Part shown: positions 16,530 to 25,718 of the stretch, piece by piece
How the letters are laid out: each line of letters opens with the position of its first letter
Numbering within the stretch: position 1 is the stretch's first letter
Assembly (NCBI RefSeq): GCF_019752415.1
Contig: NZ_JAIEME010000081.1
Coordinates: 1 to 34,506 of the forward strand
Direction of reading: 5' to 3'
Length of the DNA: 34,506 bases
DNA from: Nitrosomonas sp.
GTDB lineage: Bacteria; Pseudomonadota; Gammaproteobacteria; Burkholderiales; Nitrosomonadaceae
Notes under the pieces: generated by a model
Told to the model about the DNA's origin: nothing
What the model saw: only the letters and a program-made list of their open reading frames with translations
Database searches by the model: none
Made by a program: the position numbers and the translations under genes

Positions 16530-17879
16530 ATGTTTGACAATCTGACCAGCCGCCTGACCGGTGTCATTAAAACATTACGCGGCGAAGCAAGACTTACTGA
16601 AAGCAATATACAAGATGCCTTGCGCGAGGTACGCATGGCATTACTGGAGGCTGATGTGGCTTTACCAGTTGTCAAAGATTTCATCGCGCGCGTTAAAGAA
16701 AAAGCTGTAGGCCATGAAGTCATGAGCAGCCTCACGCCTGGACAAGCGCTCGTTGAAGTGGTTCATCAGGAGTTAATTGCGATTATGGGTGGAGAGAAAG
16801 TTGATCTAAATCTCTCCACAGTACCGCCCGCCGTTATTCTTATGGCGGGATTGCAAGGTGCCGGCAAAACTACCAGCAGTGGCAAGCTGGCCAAGTGGCT
16901 AATAGACCAGAAGAAAAAGAAAGTGTTATTGGTTTCCTGTGATATCTACCGCCCGGCTGCTATTCATCAACTGGAAATTTTGGCTAGCCAAACCGGTGCT
17001 GATTTTTTCCCCGTTAAGGATGGACAAAAACCTGGTGAAATTGGTGCCGCTGCATTGGATTACGCACGCAGGCATCATCATGATGTAATGATCGTGGATA
17101 CTGCTGGCCGATTAGGTATTGATGAAGCCATGATGCAGGAGATCAGTGAACTTGAAGCATTGTTAAAACCGATTGAAACTTTGTTTGTTGTCGATGCGAT
17201 GCAAGGACAAGATGCGGTTAATACAGCCAAAGCATTTTCCGATGCACTTCCCTTAACCGGCGTCATACTCACTAAATTGGACGGTGATGCGCGGGGTGGT
17301 GCAGCGCTATCGGTCAAACACATTACCGGAAAACCCATCAAATTTACCGGCGTTGCGGAAAAATTAACCGGATTGGAAGCGTTTTATCCTGATCGGATGG
17401 CATCGCGCATTCTGGGCATGGGAGATGTGCTTGGATTGATTGAAGAAGCACACCGTAACGCTGATCAGCAAGAAGCTGAGAAGTTGATGAAGAAAATGAA
17501 ATCGGGTAAGGCATTTGACTTAGACGATTTCAAGGCACAATTTCAACAAATGCGCAATATGGGCGGGATGAGCGCTCTGATGGACAAATTGCCTGCGCAA
17601 TTAAGTCAGGCCGCACAAAATGTAAAAGTGGACGACAAAATAATCAGCCGGACGGAAGGCATTATTAATTCCATGACAAAACAAGAGCGTAATAAACCTG
17701 AAATACTGAAAGCTTCACGTAAACGACGAATCGCCGCAGGAGCAGGTGTTTCTGTACAAGAAGTGAACCGTTTACTGGCACAATTCGAGCAGGCAAAAAA
17801 AATGATGAAAATGATGAGTAAAGGCGGAATGTCCAAGATGATGCGTGGATTAAAAGGGATGCTCCCTCGCCTGCACTAG
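16530..17879 (+). CDS. ffh: Signal recognition particle GTPase Ffh
   Basis: The protein component of the bacterial SRP; it binds 4.5S RNA and signal peptides of nascent membrane proteins and delivers them to FtsY. The 449-residue sequence has an N-domain (1-90), the G domain with GLQGAGKTT (108-116 region), DTAGR (190-194) and TKLDGDARGG (248-257), and a Met-rich M domain (about 320-449) ending in KMMKMMSKGGMSKMMRGLK. The ATG at 16530 is preceded by a GAGG site. Transcription is divergent from the ypjD-like gene. No sign of truncation. Confidence 0.97.
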   Translation: MFDNLTSRLTGVIKTLRGEARLTESNIQDALREVRMALLEADVALPVVKDFIARVKEKAVGHEVMSSLTPGQALVEVVHQELIAIMGGEKVDLNLSTVPPAVILMAGLQGAGKTTSSGKLAKWLIDQKKKKVLLVSCDIYRPAAIHQLEILASQTGADFFPVKDGQKPGEIGAAALDYARRHHHDVMIVDTAGRLGIDEAMMQEISELEALLKPIETLFVVDAMQGQDAVNTAKAFSDALPLTGVILTKLDGDARGGAALSVKHITGKPIKFTGVAEKLTGLEAFYPDRMASRILGMGDVLGLIEEAHRNADQQEAEKLMKKMKSGKAFDLDDFKAQFQQMRNMGGMSALMDKLPAQLSQAAQNVKVDDKIISRTEGIINSMTKQERNKPEILKASRKRRIAAGAGVSVQEVNRLLAQFEQAKKMMKMMSKGGMSKMMRGLKGMLPRLH

Positions 17880-18035
17880 CTTATCAATTGGCTGCAGGTG
17901 ATTTCTCTAGCACAACAACTTGAGTACCTGTGGCATAGCTTCCATTTCCAATGGGGTAGCCACTTTACTCCCGAGGAGTTTGCATCCACAGAAACTATCC
18001 CCAGCAAAGCAATAACAATCTCTGGCAAACGCGCG

Positions 18036-18485
18036 TCAATGCTTACCTGTACTGCCAAAACCATCTTCACCCCGATGGCTCTGGTCAAAACTATCCACTT
18101 TGTTGAATTCAACCTGCACAACGGGAACCACGACAAGCTGTGCGATACGTTCCAACGGGTTGAGATGAAATGAAGTCTGTCCACGATTCCAGCAGGATAC
18201 AAAAATCTGTCCCTGATAATCCGAATCAATCAAACCCACCAGATTTCCCAATACAATCCCATGTTTATGACCTAATCCAGAACGTGGCAATACCAATGCA
18301 GCCAACCCCGTATCAGCTAGATGCAATGCGATTCCTGTTGGAATCAGGCTGGTTTCTCCCGGTTTGATCGTGACAGGTTGCTCAATACAAGCGCGCAAAT
18401 CCAGACCGGCTGAACCCGGTGTGGCATAGATAGGAAGCTGTTCATTTAAACGTTCATCAAGAATTTTAATATCAATTTTTTTCAT
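18036..18485 (-). CDS. dut: dUTP diphosphatase (trimeric dUTPase)
   Basis: Hydrolyses dUTP to dUMP and pyrophosphate, keeping uracil out of DNA and feeding dTMP synthesis. I start at the ATG at 18485 (149 residues); the frame is open three codons further, through a TTG. The five trimer motifs are recognisable: [10 protein letters not shown] (23-32), [10 protein letters not shown] (67-76), GLIDSDYQG (84-92, with catalytic Asp89), [10 protein letters not shown] (112-121) and [10 protein letters not shown] (138-147). Motif V usually has a second Gly where Asp141 sits here; other residues of this P-loop-like tail are kept. It follows coaBC by 25 bases on the same strand, the common coaBC-dut pair. 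Confidence 0.95.
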   Translation of the reverse strand: MKKIDIKILDERLNEQLPIYATPGSAGLDLRACIEQPVTIKPGETSLIPTGIALHLADTGLAALVLPRSGLGHKHGIVLGNLVGLIDSDYQGQIFVSCWNRGQTSFHLNPLERIAQLVVVPVVQVEFNKVDSFDQSHRGEDGFGSTGKH

Positions 18486-18510
18486 ACGCTTCAATATTAG
18501 TATTTTTCAT

Positions 18511-19713
18511 TTATTGCTGGTAAAGTGAATTGATATGTTTTATCAAATGCTGCGCCTGTTCCATTTTTGATGCTTTCGGAAGTACATGCTTACCGGCATC
18601 ATCCAGCAAAATCAATTCACTCTCGTCAGAACCGATGGCATCTTGAGCTAAATTGGCAACCAATAAGGGCAAGTTTTTTTTGCGCCGCTTCCTTTCTGCA
18701 TTTTTCTCAAGATCTTCTGTTTCTGCTGCAAAACCAACGCAGAAAGGTGGTTCGGGTAAACTGGAAACCGTCATCAGAATATCTGGATTGGGAATCAGTT
18801 CTATTGATAGATTTTTATTAGACTTTTTTATCTTCTGCTGACTGACTCTTGCCATACGGTAGTCAGAGACAGCGGCAACACTGATAAAAATATCGGTCTG
18901 CGATATTTCTGCCTGCACGGCATGTAACATATCCTCTGCACTCACCACTTGAATGAGTTTATCTACTACTGGTGGCGCCAAACATGTGGGGCCAGAAACA
19001 AGGGTAACCGTTGCACCCTCTTCTACTGCAGCCCGGGCAACAGCATACCCCATTTTTCCGGAACTTTTGTTGGTGATACCCCGCACGGTATCAATCGCTT
19101 CAAACGTCGGCCCGGCTGTCACCAGAACTTTTTTGCCTTGTAATAAGCCACCTGTTTGAAACGCAACCAGCACCATTTCTGCCAGCTCGCTAGCTTCCAG
19201 CATTCGCCCCATGCCTATTTCACCACAAGCCTGTTCACCATTCGCCGGACCGATTATTCTGACACCGTCACGTTGCAACAAAGACAAATTACGTTGTGTC
19301 GCGGGATTCTCCCACATTTGCCGATTCATAGCAGGTGCTATTATGAGCGGACAATCTCGCGCCAAACATAATGTCGCCAATAAATCATCCGCCATACCAC
19401 CGGCAAGTCTTGCAATAAAATCAGCACTGGCAGGTGCCACCAAAATCATATCGACATTACGGGATAGGTTGATATGTGCCATATTATTTACAGCATTGGT
19501 CACCCATAAATCGGTATAAACCGGATTACCTGTCAATGACTGGAAAGTGACTGGTCCAACAAAATGACCAGCAGACTGTGTCATTACCACCTGCACCTCA
19601 ATACCCCTTCGTGTTAGCAGATGCGCCAATTCCGCTGCTTTGTAAGCAGCCACACCACCTGTTATGCCAAGTAACAGGCGTTTCTTAGATAGAGAAGTTA
19701 AACTTGTTGTCAT
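18511..19713 (-). CDS. coaBC: Bifunctional phosphopantothenoylcysteine decarboxylase/synthetase CoaBC
   Basis: Catalyses two consecutive coenzyme A steps: CTP-dependent joining of cysteine to phosphopantothenate (CoaB) and FMN-dependent decarboxylation (CoaC). I chose the ATG at 19713, which gives 400 residues, the usual length; several upstream in-frame ATGs (up to 19800) would add residues unlike the family. The CoaC domain (1-190) carries the flavin loop GITGGVAAYKAAEL, the catalytic His80 in MAHINLSR, the PAMNRQMW motif (127-134) and ACGEIGMGRM. The CoaB domain (190-400) has VTAGPTFEAIDTVRGITN, then SSGKMG and AAVSDYR. dut follows closely, so they are probably one transcript. Confidence 0.94.
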   Translation of the reverse strand: MTTSLTSLSKKRLLLGITGGVAAYKAAELAHLLTRRGIEVQVVMTQSAGHFVGPVTFQSLTGNPVYTDLWVTNAVNNMAHINLSRNVDMILVAPASADFIARLAGGMADDLLATLCLARDCPLIIAPAMNRQMWENPATQRNLSLLQRDGVRIIGPANGEQACGEIGMGRMLEASELAEMVLVAFQTGGLLQGKKVLVTAGPTFEAIDTVRGITNKSSGKMGYAVARAAVEEGATVTLVSGPTCLAPPVVDKLIQVVSAEDMLHAVQAEISQTDIFISVAAVSDYRMARVSQQKIKKSNKNLSIELIPNPDILMTVSSLPEPPFCVGFAAETEDLEKNAERKRRKKNLPLLVANLAQDAIGSDESELILLDDAGKHVLPKASKMEQAQHLIKHINSLYQQ

Positions 19714-19931
19714 ATTAGGAGATTTCTCTGTATAAACTGTCCGCATTAAGTTGGTATTCATAAAGTTAGTCATTAATAAAAACAGCACCTGCTCGCTCAT
19801 TCTACTCAATATGGCCTCGTTACATGCCGCTATCAGTAAAATAAAATAGCAATGCTGGTTATCTCAACAACTGATGGTGACGTACTTGCAAGCTATCTTA
19901 TTTTACATGACTTAGCTATCAACTATATTTT

Positions 19932-20606
19932 ATGGCAATTCCAAATTGGCCTATATCTGAGCGACCACGAGAAAAGCTATTGCAGAAGGGCGTCGCTGCC
20001 CTTTCCGATACGGAACTGCTGGCCATATTTCTACGTACCGGTATAACCGGGAAAAGCGCCGTAGATCTCGCAAGAGAATTACTTTTACATTTCGGCAGCC
20101 TAACCAATATATTTTCCGCCAATCAAACTAGTTTCTGCCAATTACCCGGTATGGGAATTGCAAAATATACACAACTACAAGCCGTGTTAGAAATGGCGCG
20201 CCGTACGCTAAATGAGGAGCTAAAGAGCGGAAATGCGATGAATTCACCACAGTTGGTTCGAGATTTTCTACGCTTGAGTCTGGCAAATAAACAACACGAA
20301 GTTTTTCTCGGTATTTTTCTTGATGCAAAAAATCATACCATTGCTACCGAGGAGTTATTTAGCGGCACATTGACACAAGCCAGTGTTTATCCGCGGGAAG
20401 TCATCAAGCGTGCGCTATATCACAATGCAGCAGCCATCATTTTTGCACACAATCACCCTTCTGGCGTGGCCGAACCTAGTCATGCAGACAAAGTACTTAC
20501 CCAATCCCTGAAACAAGCATTGGCTATGATTGATGTTAAAGTATTGGATCACTTTATTGTAGGTAACGGCACTACCCTATCATTTGCCGAGCAAGATTTA
20601 ATTTGA
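19932..20606 (+). CDS. radC: RadC family JAB-domain protein
   Basis: A 224-residue protein with an N-terminal helix-hairpin-helix DNA-binding region (about 40-85, with [12 protein letters not shown]) and a C-terminal JAB/MPN metalloprotease-like domain. The metal site HNHPSG is at 173-178 and its Asp partner at about 186 in the block PSHAD, so the JAMM residues are intact. The name RadC is historical; a role in DNA repair is not established in the family. Transcription is divergent from coaBC. rpmB begins about 165 bases downstream under its own promoter. Confidence 0.92.
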   Translation: MAIPNWPISERPREKLLQKGVAALSDTELLAIFLRTGITGKSAVDLARELLLHFGSLTNIFSANQTSFCQLPGMGIAKYTQLQAVLEMARRTLNEELKSGNAMNSPQLVRDFLRLSLANKQHEVFLGIFLDAKNHTIATEELFSGTLTQASVYPREVIKRALYHNAAAIIFAHNHPSGVAEPSHADKVLTQSLKQALAMIDVKVLDHFIVGNGTTLSFAEQDLI

Positions 20607-20709
20607 ACAATAATCTCGAGAATAAGTTATTGGATTTAGAAAATATTGTAAATTTATATCTACTTTTCATAAACACTCACATCATTCATGAATATTTAAG
20701 CAGTTACAT

Positions 20710-20739
20710 TTGAGTAAATACCTTAAATCAGGGTATAAT
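20710..20739 (+). promoter_or_regulatory. Sigma-70 promoter for rpmB-rpmG
   Basis: TTGAGT (-35) is followed after 18 bases by a perfect TATAAT (-10), ending 33 bases before the rpmB start. It is well placed to drive the ribosomal protein pair independently of radC. Confidence 0.75.
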
Positions 20740-20772
20740 CTCTCTTTTTAAGAATTCTTGGAATGCGCTATT

Positions 20773-21009
20773 ATGGCACGAGTATGTGAAGTAACCGGCA
20801 AGAAGCCGATGTCTGGCAACAATGTTTCTCACGCGAATAATAAAACCAAGAGACGTTTCTTGCCTAATCTGCAACGCCGAAAATTCTGGGTTGAAAGCGA
20901 GAATCGCTGGATTAACTTACGATTATCTAATGCTGCATTACGCACAATCGATAAAAATGGCATAGATTCAGTGATCGCCAAAATGCGCTCAGAAGGCAAA
21001 AGCGTTTAA
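20773..21009 (+). CDS. rpmB: 50S ribosomal protein L28
   Basis: A 78-residue large-subunit protein. The start [20 protein letters not shown] is the family signature; the frame is open five codons further upstream but without sense as an L28 N-terminus. Residues about 35-55 ([20 protein letters not shown]) match the conserved core. rpmG starts 34 bases later, preceded by AAGGAG, so the two are cotranscribed from the promoter at 20710. Confidence 0.98.
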   Translation: MARVCEVTGKKPMSGNNVSHANNKTKRRFLPNLQRRKFWVESENRWINLRLSNAALRTIDKNGIDSVIAKMRSEGKSV

Positions 21010-21043
21010 GAAACTAATCGACGTAAGTTAAGGAGTCATTACA

Positions 21044-21199
21044 ATGCGTGAAAAAATAAAACTTGAGTCCTCAGCTGGAACAGGTCATTTCTATACAACC
21101 ACAAAAAATAAACGTGCAAAACCAGAGAAATTGGAATTAATGAAGTTTGATCCCGTCGCACGAAAGCACGTTAAATATAAAGAAACAAAGCTTAAATAA
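21044..21199 (+). CDS. rpmG: 50S ribosomal protein L33 (zinc-independent form)
   Basis: A 51-residue large-subunit protein. The text [20 protein letters not shown] opens it, [16 protein letters not shown] follows and it ends with a Lys-rich tail, all normal for proteobacterial L33. It has no Cys, so it is the C-minus form that does not need zinc, consistent with the L28-L33 pair here. It has a good AAGGAG site. Downstream is a strong bidirectional terminator. Confidence 0.97.
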   Translation: MREKIKLESSAGTGHFYTTTKNKRAKPEKLELMKFDPVARKHVKYKETKLK

Positions 21200-21219
21200 A
21201 TTTGGAATCAGCTGTAATA

Positions 21220-21255
21220 CCAATAAAAAACCCGCCGAAGCGGGTTTTTTATTGG
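21220..21255. terminator. Bidirectional intrinsic terminator
   Basis: A perfect 16-bp stem (with the core ACCCGC/GCGGGT) encloses a CGAA tetraloop; an A-run precedes and a T-run follows the GC core, so it can stop transcription from both sides. It lies between rpmG (+) and the desaturase gene (-), exactly where convergent transcripts meet. Confidence 0.92.
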
Positions 21256-21283
21256 TTAAACTTTCTCAGGTCCGTCATAATTA

Positions 21284-22474
21284 TTATGCATAGCAGCGTA
21301 ATCTCTGAGAGAAAGCTTGCAGCACTTCGATACCGCTTTCCTCTGCACGCCGACACCAGTCTTCCAACTGCTTGACCAATTCTTCAGTTGAGGCAGTAGA
21401 ACGTTGCCAGATCTCAGCTAATTCCTCACGCATGGTATACACTTTATCAAGTGTTTTAGCATTACTGAGAACTTGGCTTAATTTCTCGCGCTCATGCTCT
21501 TGCAAAGTTTTTGAATCAGCCAGGATCCAACGCTTCAGAGTAGAATTATCCACACCATAATGTGCTGTTGCTTCTTTCAAGTGAATCATTTCTTTTGCAA
21601 AAGTTTCTTTCAATGATTTCGTGTATTTGGCAAGAACCTCATAACGATGAGAAATAACTGCTTGCAATGTATCTGAATCGCATTGGGTTTTTTCCTTATT
21701 AAAACGCAATTTAGGCGCAACCTTCTTGACCTTTGCAAGCCCCATCATCTCCAAAATACGAATATACATCCAACCAATATCAAACTCATACCATTTATTG
21801 GATAGTCTTGCCGATGTTGCATAAGCATGGTGATTATTATGTAATTCTTCACCACCAATTAAAATACCCCACGGAACGATATTCCTGCTGGCATCTTCCG
21901 CCTGAAAATTCCGGTACCCCCAATAATGCCCAACACCGTTGATAATACCTGCAGCAAAAATAGGAGCCCACAGCATTTGAACCGCCCACACCGTAATGCC
22001 AATCGGGCCAAACAGGATTACATTAATAATCAACATTAATGCAACACCTTTTGCACTATGCCTAGTATAAATGTTACGTTCTATCCAATCATCGGGTGTA
22101 CCGTACCCATATCTTTCCAGGGTTTCCTGATTCTTCGCTTCTGCTCGATAGAGCTCCGAGCCTTCGCTTAACACTTTCTTGATACCGACAACAACAGGAC
22201 TATGTGGATCATCCTTGGTTTCACATTTTGCATGGTGCTTACGATGCACTGCCGTCCACTCTTTCGTAACCATTCCGGTAGTTAACCACAACCAGAAGCG
22301 GAAGAAATGACTCGGTATCGCGTGCAACTCCAACGCTCTATGCGCTGAATGGCGGTGAAGATAAATTGTAATACCCGCAATTGTAATATGCGTAAAAACC
22401 AAGGTAACGACGACATACCCCCACCACGGCATATCAATCACACCAGAGATTAAAGTAAGAAAATCAGAAATCAT
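21284..22474 (-). CDS. Fatty acid desaturase with ISL3-transposase-like C-terminal tail
   Basis: A membrane di-iron acyl desaturase of 396 residues that would insert a double bond into a fatty acyl chain, tuning membrane fluidity. Three His boxes are intact: HRHSAH (40-45), HRKHH (77-81) and HNNHH (212-216), and an extra His sits at 183. Several hydrophobic segments, for example at 17-38 and 145-165, precede the C-terminal half. From about residue 268 the sequence changes to a soluble, charged, helical region. Residues about 310-396, with RWILADSKTLQEHEREKL and AEESGIEVLQAFSQRL, resemble the C-terminal end of ISL3-family transposase domains. I recognise the desaturase part with confidence; the tail comparison is by eye. 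No ribosome site is striking. Confidence 0.9.
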   Translation of the reverse strand: MISDFLTLISGVIDMPWWGYVVVTLVFTHITIAGITIYLHRHSAHRALELHAIPSHFFRFWLWLTTGMVTKEWTAVHRKHHAKCETKDDPHSPVVVGIKKVLSEGSELYRAEAKNQETLERYGYGTPDDWIERNIYTRHSAKGVALMLIINVILFGPIGITVWAVQMLWAPIFAAGIINGVGHYWGYRNFQAEDASRNIVPWGILIGGEELHNNHHAYATSARLSNKWYEFDIGWMYIRILEMMGLAKVKKVAPKLRFNKEKTQCDSDTLQAVISHRYEVLAKYTKSLKETFAKEMIHLKEATAHYGVDNSTLKRWILADSKTLQEHEREKLSQVLSNAKTLDKVYTMREELAEIWQRSTASTEELVKQLEDWCRRAEESGIEVLQAFSQRLRCYA

Positions 22475-22764
22475 AGAGATACCATCCTTTTAATGGCCTA
22501 CCTAGGCGCAGGCCTTATAAATAAAAACAAACACCCTCTAAACCATTGCACTTCACTCAACTTATAGAGTAATAAATTACTCACGCCGTTCTTTCATTCA
22601 CTGTACATGAAGTATTTATTCTTTACCACTTCTTTACACAAAAATTATATTAACACTTTATGGAAAAAAATATTAATCTGTATCAATAGTCTATTTATAA
22701 TAAATAGTTTTAGTGAAGCAAAATTTCATTTCCATACAGTACTCTGAAAAGAGTTAATAATCTT

Positions 22765-23322
22765 TCATCTCTCCAGAGCGGAGTAATTCAGCATGCGCCA
22801 CTCTCCGGGAGCAAACCCCTGCAGGGTGTATTTACCGATTGCATAACGAATCAATCGCAAAGTAGGAAATAAAACCGCTGCTGTCATCCGCCTTACTTGA
22901 CGATTCTTCCCCTCACTGAGAACCAAAGAAATCCAAGCAGTTGCGATATACTTGCGGTAACGAACTGGCGGTGTCCGCTGCCAAAGATGGCTGGGCTCAT
23001 CCATCAAAAATGCTTGTGCAGGCCGTGTTTTGAAATCATTTAGAACCACACCTTGGCGCAACTTATTTAATGCAATCTCGTCAGGTTTACCTTCAACTTG
23101 CACCCAATATGTTTTAGGGAGTTTAAACTCTGGATTGCTGATTCTATTTTGCAATTTTCCATCATCTGTTAATAGAACCAAGCCCTCGCTATCAGCGTCC
23201 AGTCTGCCCGCCGGATAAAAGCCAGTTAATGGAATAAAGTCTTTTAATGATTGATGACCGCTTTCCGGTGTAAATTGGCAAATCACACCATAGGGTTTAT
23301 TAAACAAAATTAATCGAGACAT
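22765..23322 (-). CDS. rluE: rRNA pseudouridine synthase, RluE-like
   Basis: A 185-residue RsuA/RluE-type pseudouridine synthase that isomerises uridine in 23S rRNA (position 2457 in E. coli for RluE). The protein starts directly with the catalytic domain ([17 protein letters not shown]), lacking the S4 domain of RsuA/RluB, as RluE does. The catalytic Asp is in [17 protein letters not shown]. The later blocks [10 protein letters not shown] and RLIRYAIG are also conserved. The gene lies at the end of a long minus-strand run below sixA. The target site is inferred from similarity. Confidence 0.85.
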   Translation of the reverse strand: MSRLILFNKPYGVICQFTPESGHQSLKDFIPLTGFYPAGRLDADSEGLVLLTDDGKLQNRISNPEFKLPKTYWVQVEGKPDEIALNKLRQGVVLNDFKTRPAQAFLMDEPSHLWQRTPPVRYRKYIATAWISLVLSEGKNRQVRRMTAAVLFPTLRLIRYAIGKYTLQGFAPGEWRMLNYSALER

Positions 23323-23361
23323 GGCGCCTGATTGTAATCAAAAAGTAAATCCAATCAAAAC

Positions 23362-23814
23362 TCATAACATTTCAGGATAGATCACGAGATGAAGTGCTGG
23401 TTCAATAATATTGTCATTTTCCTGATACCGAATCCACCACACGGAGCCCTTCTTAACACGCAACCCAGGAGGGATATCCGGAATCAGATAACTGACAACC
23501 TCTCCTAATGTAGGTTGATGGCCGACTATGACAACAGCACCTTGTAAATTGGGCCGGTTAGCCGTTGCAAGAATACTCTTTACACTAGCGCCAGGACCTA
23601 TTTCATTGTTAGTTAAAAAATCAGATCTCAGTGCCATAGCGGTTTGTTGAGTACGCCGCGCTGGACTGGCTATCACCAGCGTATTTTCCGGCAATTTCAA
23701 TCTCAGCCAATCAGACATACGTTTTGCCTGGTCTAGTCCTTTCGCAGTCAGCTGACGGGCTGCATCAGGGAAACCATCTTCAGCCTCAGCATGACGCCAC
23801 AGAATTAATTCCAT
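23362..23814 (-). CDS. sixA: Phosphohistidine phosphatase SixA
   Basis: A 150-residue histidine-phosphatase-superfamily enzyme that removes phosphate from phosphohistidine proteins, such as phosphotransfer components. The N-terminal LILWRHAEAED motif carries the catalytic RHA, and the second His is in VIVGHQPTLGEV. The short length fits SixA, not a full phosphoglycerate mutase. The ATG at 23814 is preferred over a GTG one codon upstream. It lies 31 bases downstream of the DUF167 gene. Confidence 0.88.
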   Translation of the reverse strand: MELILWRHAEAEDGFPDAARQLTAKGLDQAKRMSDWLRLKLPENTLVIASPARRTQQTAMALRSDFLTNNEIGPGASVKSILATANRPNLQGAVVIVGHQPTLGEVVSYLIPDIPPGLRVKKGSVWWIRYQENDNIIEPALHLVIYPEML

Positions 23815-23845
23815 CACATTTCTTTAATAAGAAGTACATTGATAA

Positions 23846-24142
23846 TCAATTTTGCAACTCACTATATAATACATCCGGGCTACAACCAGGCTGCTGAATT
23901 ATTATCACTTTATGTCGTGATTTATCACCTTGCCTCAATATCACTTGGTTAAGAGGCACATCAAAATGCTTGGCAAGGAATTTTAGTAGCGCGGTATTTG
24001 CTTTACCTTTCACCGGCGCAGCCGCAAGCTTTATCCTCAGCGCATCTCCATGTAATCCTGCCGCTTCGGTATTTTTTTCACCCGTCTGAATATGCAATGT
24101 TAATACAAGATTATCCGCATCATCATACCGATACCAGTTCAT
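23846..24142 (-). CDS. UPF0235/DUF167 family protein (YggU-like)
   Basis: A 98-residue conserved protein of unknown function. Residues such as LKFLAKHFDVP and LRQGDKSRHKVI match the DUF167 signature, and VKGKANTALLKFL is typical. It follows the yggT-like gene by 15 bases, the usual yggT-yggU pair of proteobacteria, next to proC. No catalytic activity is assigned. Confidence 0.9.
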   Translation of the reverse strand: MNWYRYDDADNLVLTLHIQTGEKNTEAAGLHGDALRIKLAAAPVKGKANTALLKFLAKHFDVPLNQVILRQGDKSRHKVIIIQQPGCSPDVLYSELQN

Positions 24143-24157
24143 GATCGCCTTGATACC

Positions 24158-24733
24158 CTAAAGGAGAAGGGTAATGATTTCCTTATGTACGCCAGCCACT
24201 AGCATCAGCAGCACTTGAATTAAGATCAACACAAACAACGGGGACAAATCAACATTCGCAATCGGCGAAATACGCTTACGAAAAACGGCTAGGAATGGAC
24301 GGGTAAAACTATCCAGTATCGGCGCTAACGGACTATGTGGATTAACCCAGGACAAAACAGCCTGCATAATAATCATTATCAACACAATATAGAGTGTCAC
24401 TTTAACAATCTCAACGATACCCAACAACCCCATTACCCCGGATGCAGCGACGATATTTGCTGCAAAATCGAATCCCTGCACCATATAAACACTGGTAATG
24501 ATCATACATTCCATTAACCAGGCGAGGATCAACGTGGATAAATCTATGCCAGCCCAGCCAGGAATAACACGGCGTGCAGGCCGCACGATAAAATCAGTCG
24601 CAGCGATAAGAAACTGGGATATTGCGTTGTAGTAGGGGACGCGTAATAATTGAAAATAAAACCGCAGGAGCAACGCCAAGGAAAGTAACCCCAGGATAGT
24701 ATCAAGAAGAAAAATTAAGATCTGATTGGACAT
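24158..24733 (-). CDS. yggT: YggT family inner-membrane protein
   Basis: A 191-residue membrane protein with two copies of the YggT repeat. Each repeat has a hydrophobic helix, then a proline-rich loop, then another helix; the first copy has RPARRVIPG and the second RPFLAVFRKRISP. Members are linked genetically to proC and to osmotic or K+ related functions, without an established mechanism. It sits between proC (upstream) and the DUF167 gene (downstream), which is the conserved arrangement. Confidence 0.88.
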   Translation of the reverse strand: MSNQILIFLLDTILGLLSLALLLRFYFQLLRVPYYNAISQFLIAATDFIVRPARRVIPGWAGIDLSTLILAWLMECMIITSVYMVQGFDFAANIVAASGVMGLLGIVEIVKVTLYIVLIMIIMQAVLSWVNPHSPLAPILDSFTRPFLAVFRKRISPIANVDLSPLFVLILIQVLLMLVAGVHKEIITLLL

Positions 24734-24795
24734 AAGAGTTTTCCGGAAAAACTGTAATTAATAAATGAGAAATCACTAACTGACCCTATCAAGAT

Positions 24796-25608
24796 TTAAA
24801 TTCTGCTGAACTCATCACTCAATTCTCGTGAACGCCTGTTCGCAGCATGAACGGCCGTTATGATCTTACACTGAATAGCATTTTTTTCCATAGTCTGTAT
24901 TGCTTGTTCGGTTGTACCACCTTTTGATGTCACTCGAGCACGCAATACAGCTACATCTTCATCACTCAAGCTAGCCAGTTTACTGGCGCCAGCAAATGTC
25001 TGTAAACTGAGTTGTCTGGCTTGAGTCGGTGTTAAGCCCAATTCTATCCCTGCTTGCTGCATGGATTCAATAAAATAAAACACATAAGCAGGGCCGCTAC
25101 CGGAAATAGCAGTCACAGCATGCAGCATTTCTTCATCATTCACCCAAAGTGTCGTACCTACCGCAGCAAGAATCGATTCAGCATTCTTTTTATCTAACTC
25201 ACCCACGCCTGGCGCAGCATAAAGACCGGCAACACCGCTTCGTACCAAAGAAGGTGTATTAGGCATTGCGCGCACCACCCGCGCATAACCGCCCAACCAG
25301 CGTATGATATCAGTCGCACGAATACCCGCCGCGATCGATATGATCAGTTGATTATTCAATAATGGCGCAAGTTTCTGGGTCAGTTCGAATAATTGCTGTG
25401 GTTTTACGGTCAATAAAATTACATCACTGCCCTTGACACCATCGGCAAGATCAGCGATGGCTGGGATACCCAATGTATGTTTTATTTTCTCACGGTTTTC
25501 TGCATTTATTTCCACTACATGAAGCTGCCCTGCAGCGTAACTCTGCTGCAACAACCCACTGATTAGTGCAAAAGCCATATTGCCGCCGCCAATGAATGTA
25601 ATATTCAT
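24796..25608 (-). CDS. proC: Pyrroline-5-carboxylate reductase
   Basis: Catalyses the last step of proline synthesis, reducing pyrroline-5-carboxylate with NAD(P)H. The 270-residue protein opens with the Rossmann signature FIGGGNMAFALISGL, then has VRAMPNTP, SGSGPAYVF and TSKGGTTEQAI, which line the active site. Length and motifs are normal. yggT starts 62 bases downstream on the same strand, a common cotranscribed pair. Confidence 0.95.
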   Translation of the reverse strand: MNITFIGGGNMAFALISGLLQQSYAAGQLHVVEINAENREKIKHTLGIPAIADLADGVKGSDVILLTVKPQQLFELTQKLAPLLNNQLIISIAAGIRATDIIRWLGGYARVVRAMPNTPSLVRSGVAGLYAAPGVGELDKKNAESILAAVGTTLWVNDEEMLHAVTAISGSGPAYVFYFIESMQQAGIELGLTPTQARQLSLQTFAGASKLASLSDEDVAVLRARVTSKGGTTEQAIQTMEKNAIQCKIITAVHAANRRSRELSDEFSRI

Positions 25609-25718
25609 ATTAACCCCATCATTATGTTATCGAATCAACTGCATAGAAAATAACTTTAAAATTACCAACCAGTCAGTCTGACTTCAAAAATTAATCCACA
25701 AGCCTATGTGAGCGTCAA

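Noticed and set aside
17898-18173. A 91-codon plus-strand ORF between ffh and dut
   Set aside because: It mostly lies over the dut coding region on the opposite strand and is best explained as a shadow; the remaining bases are a short convergent spacer.
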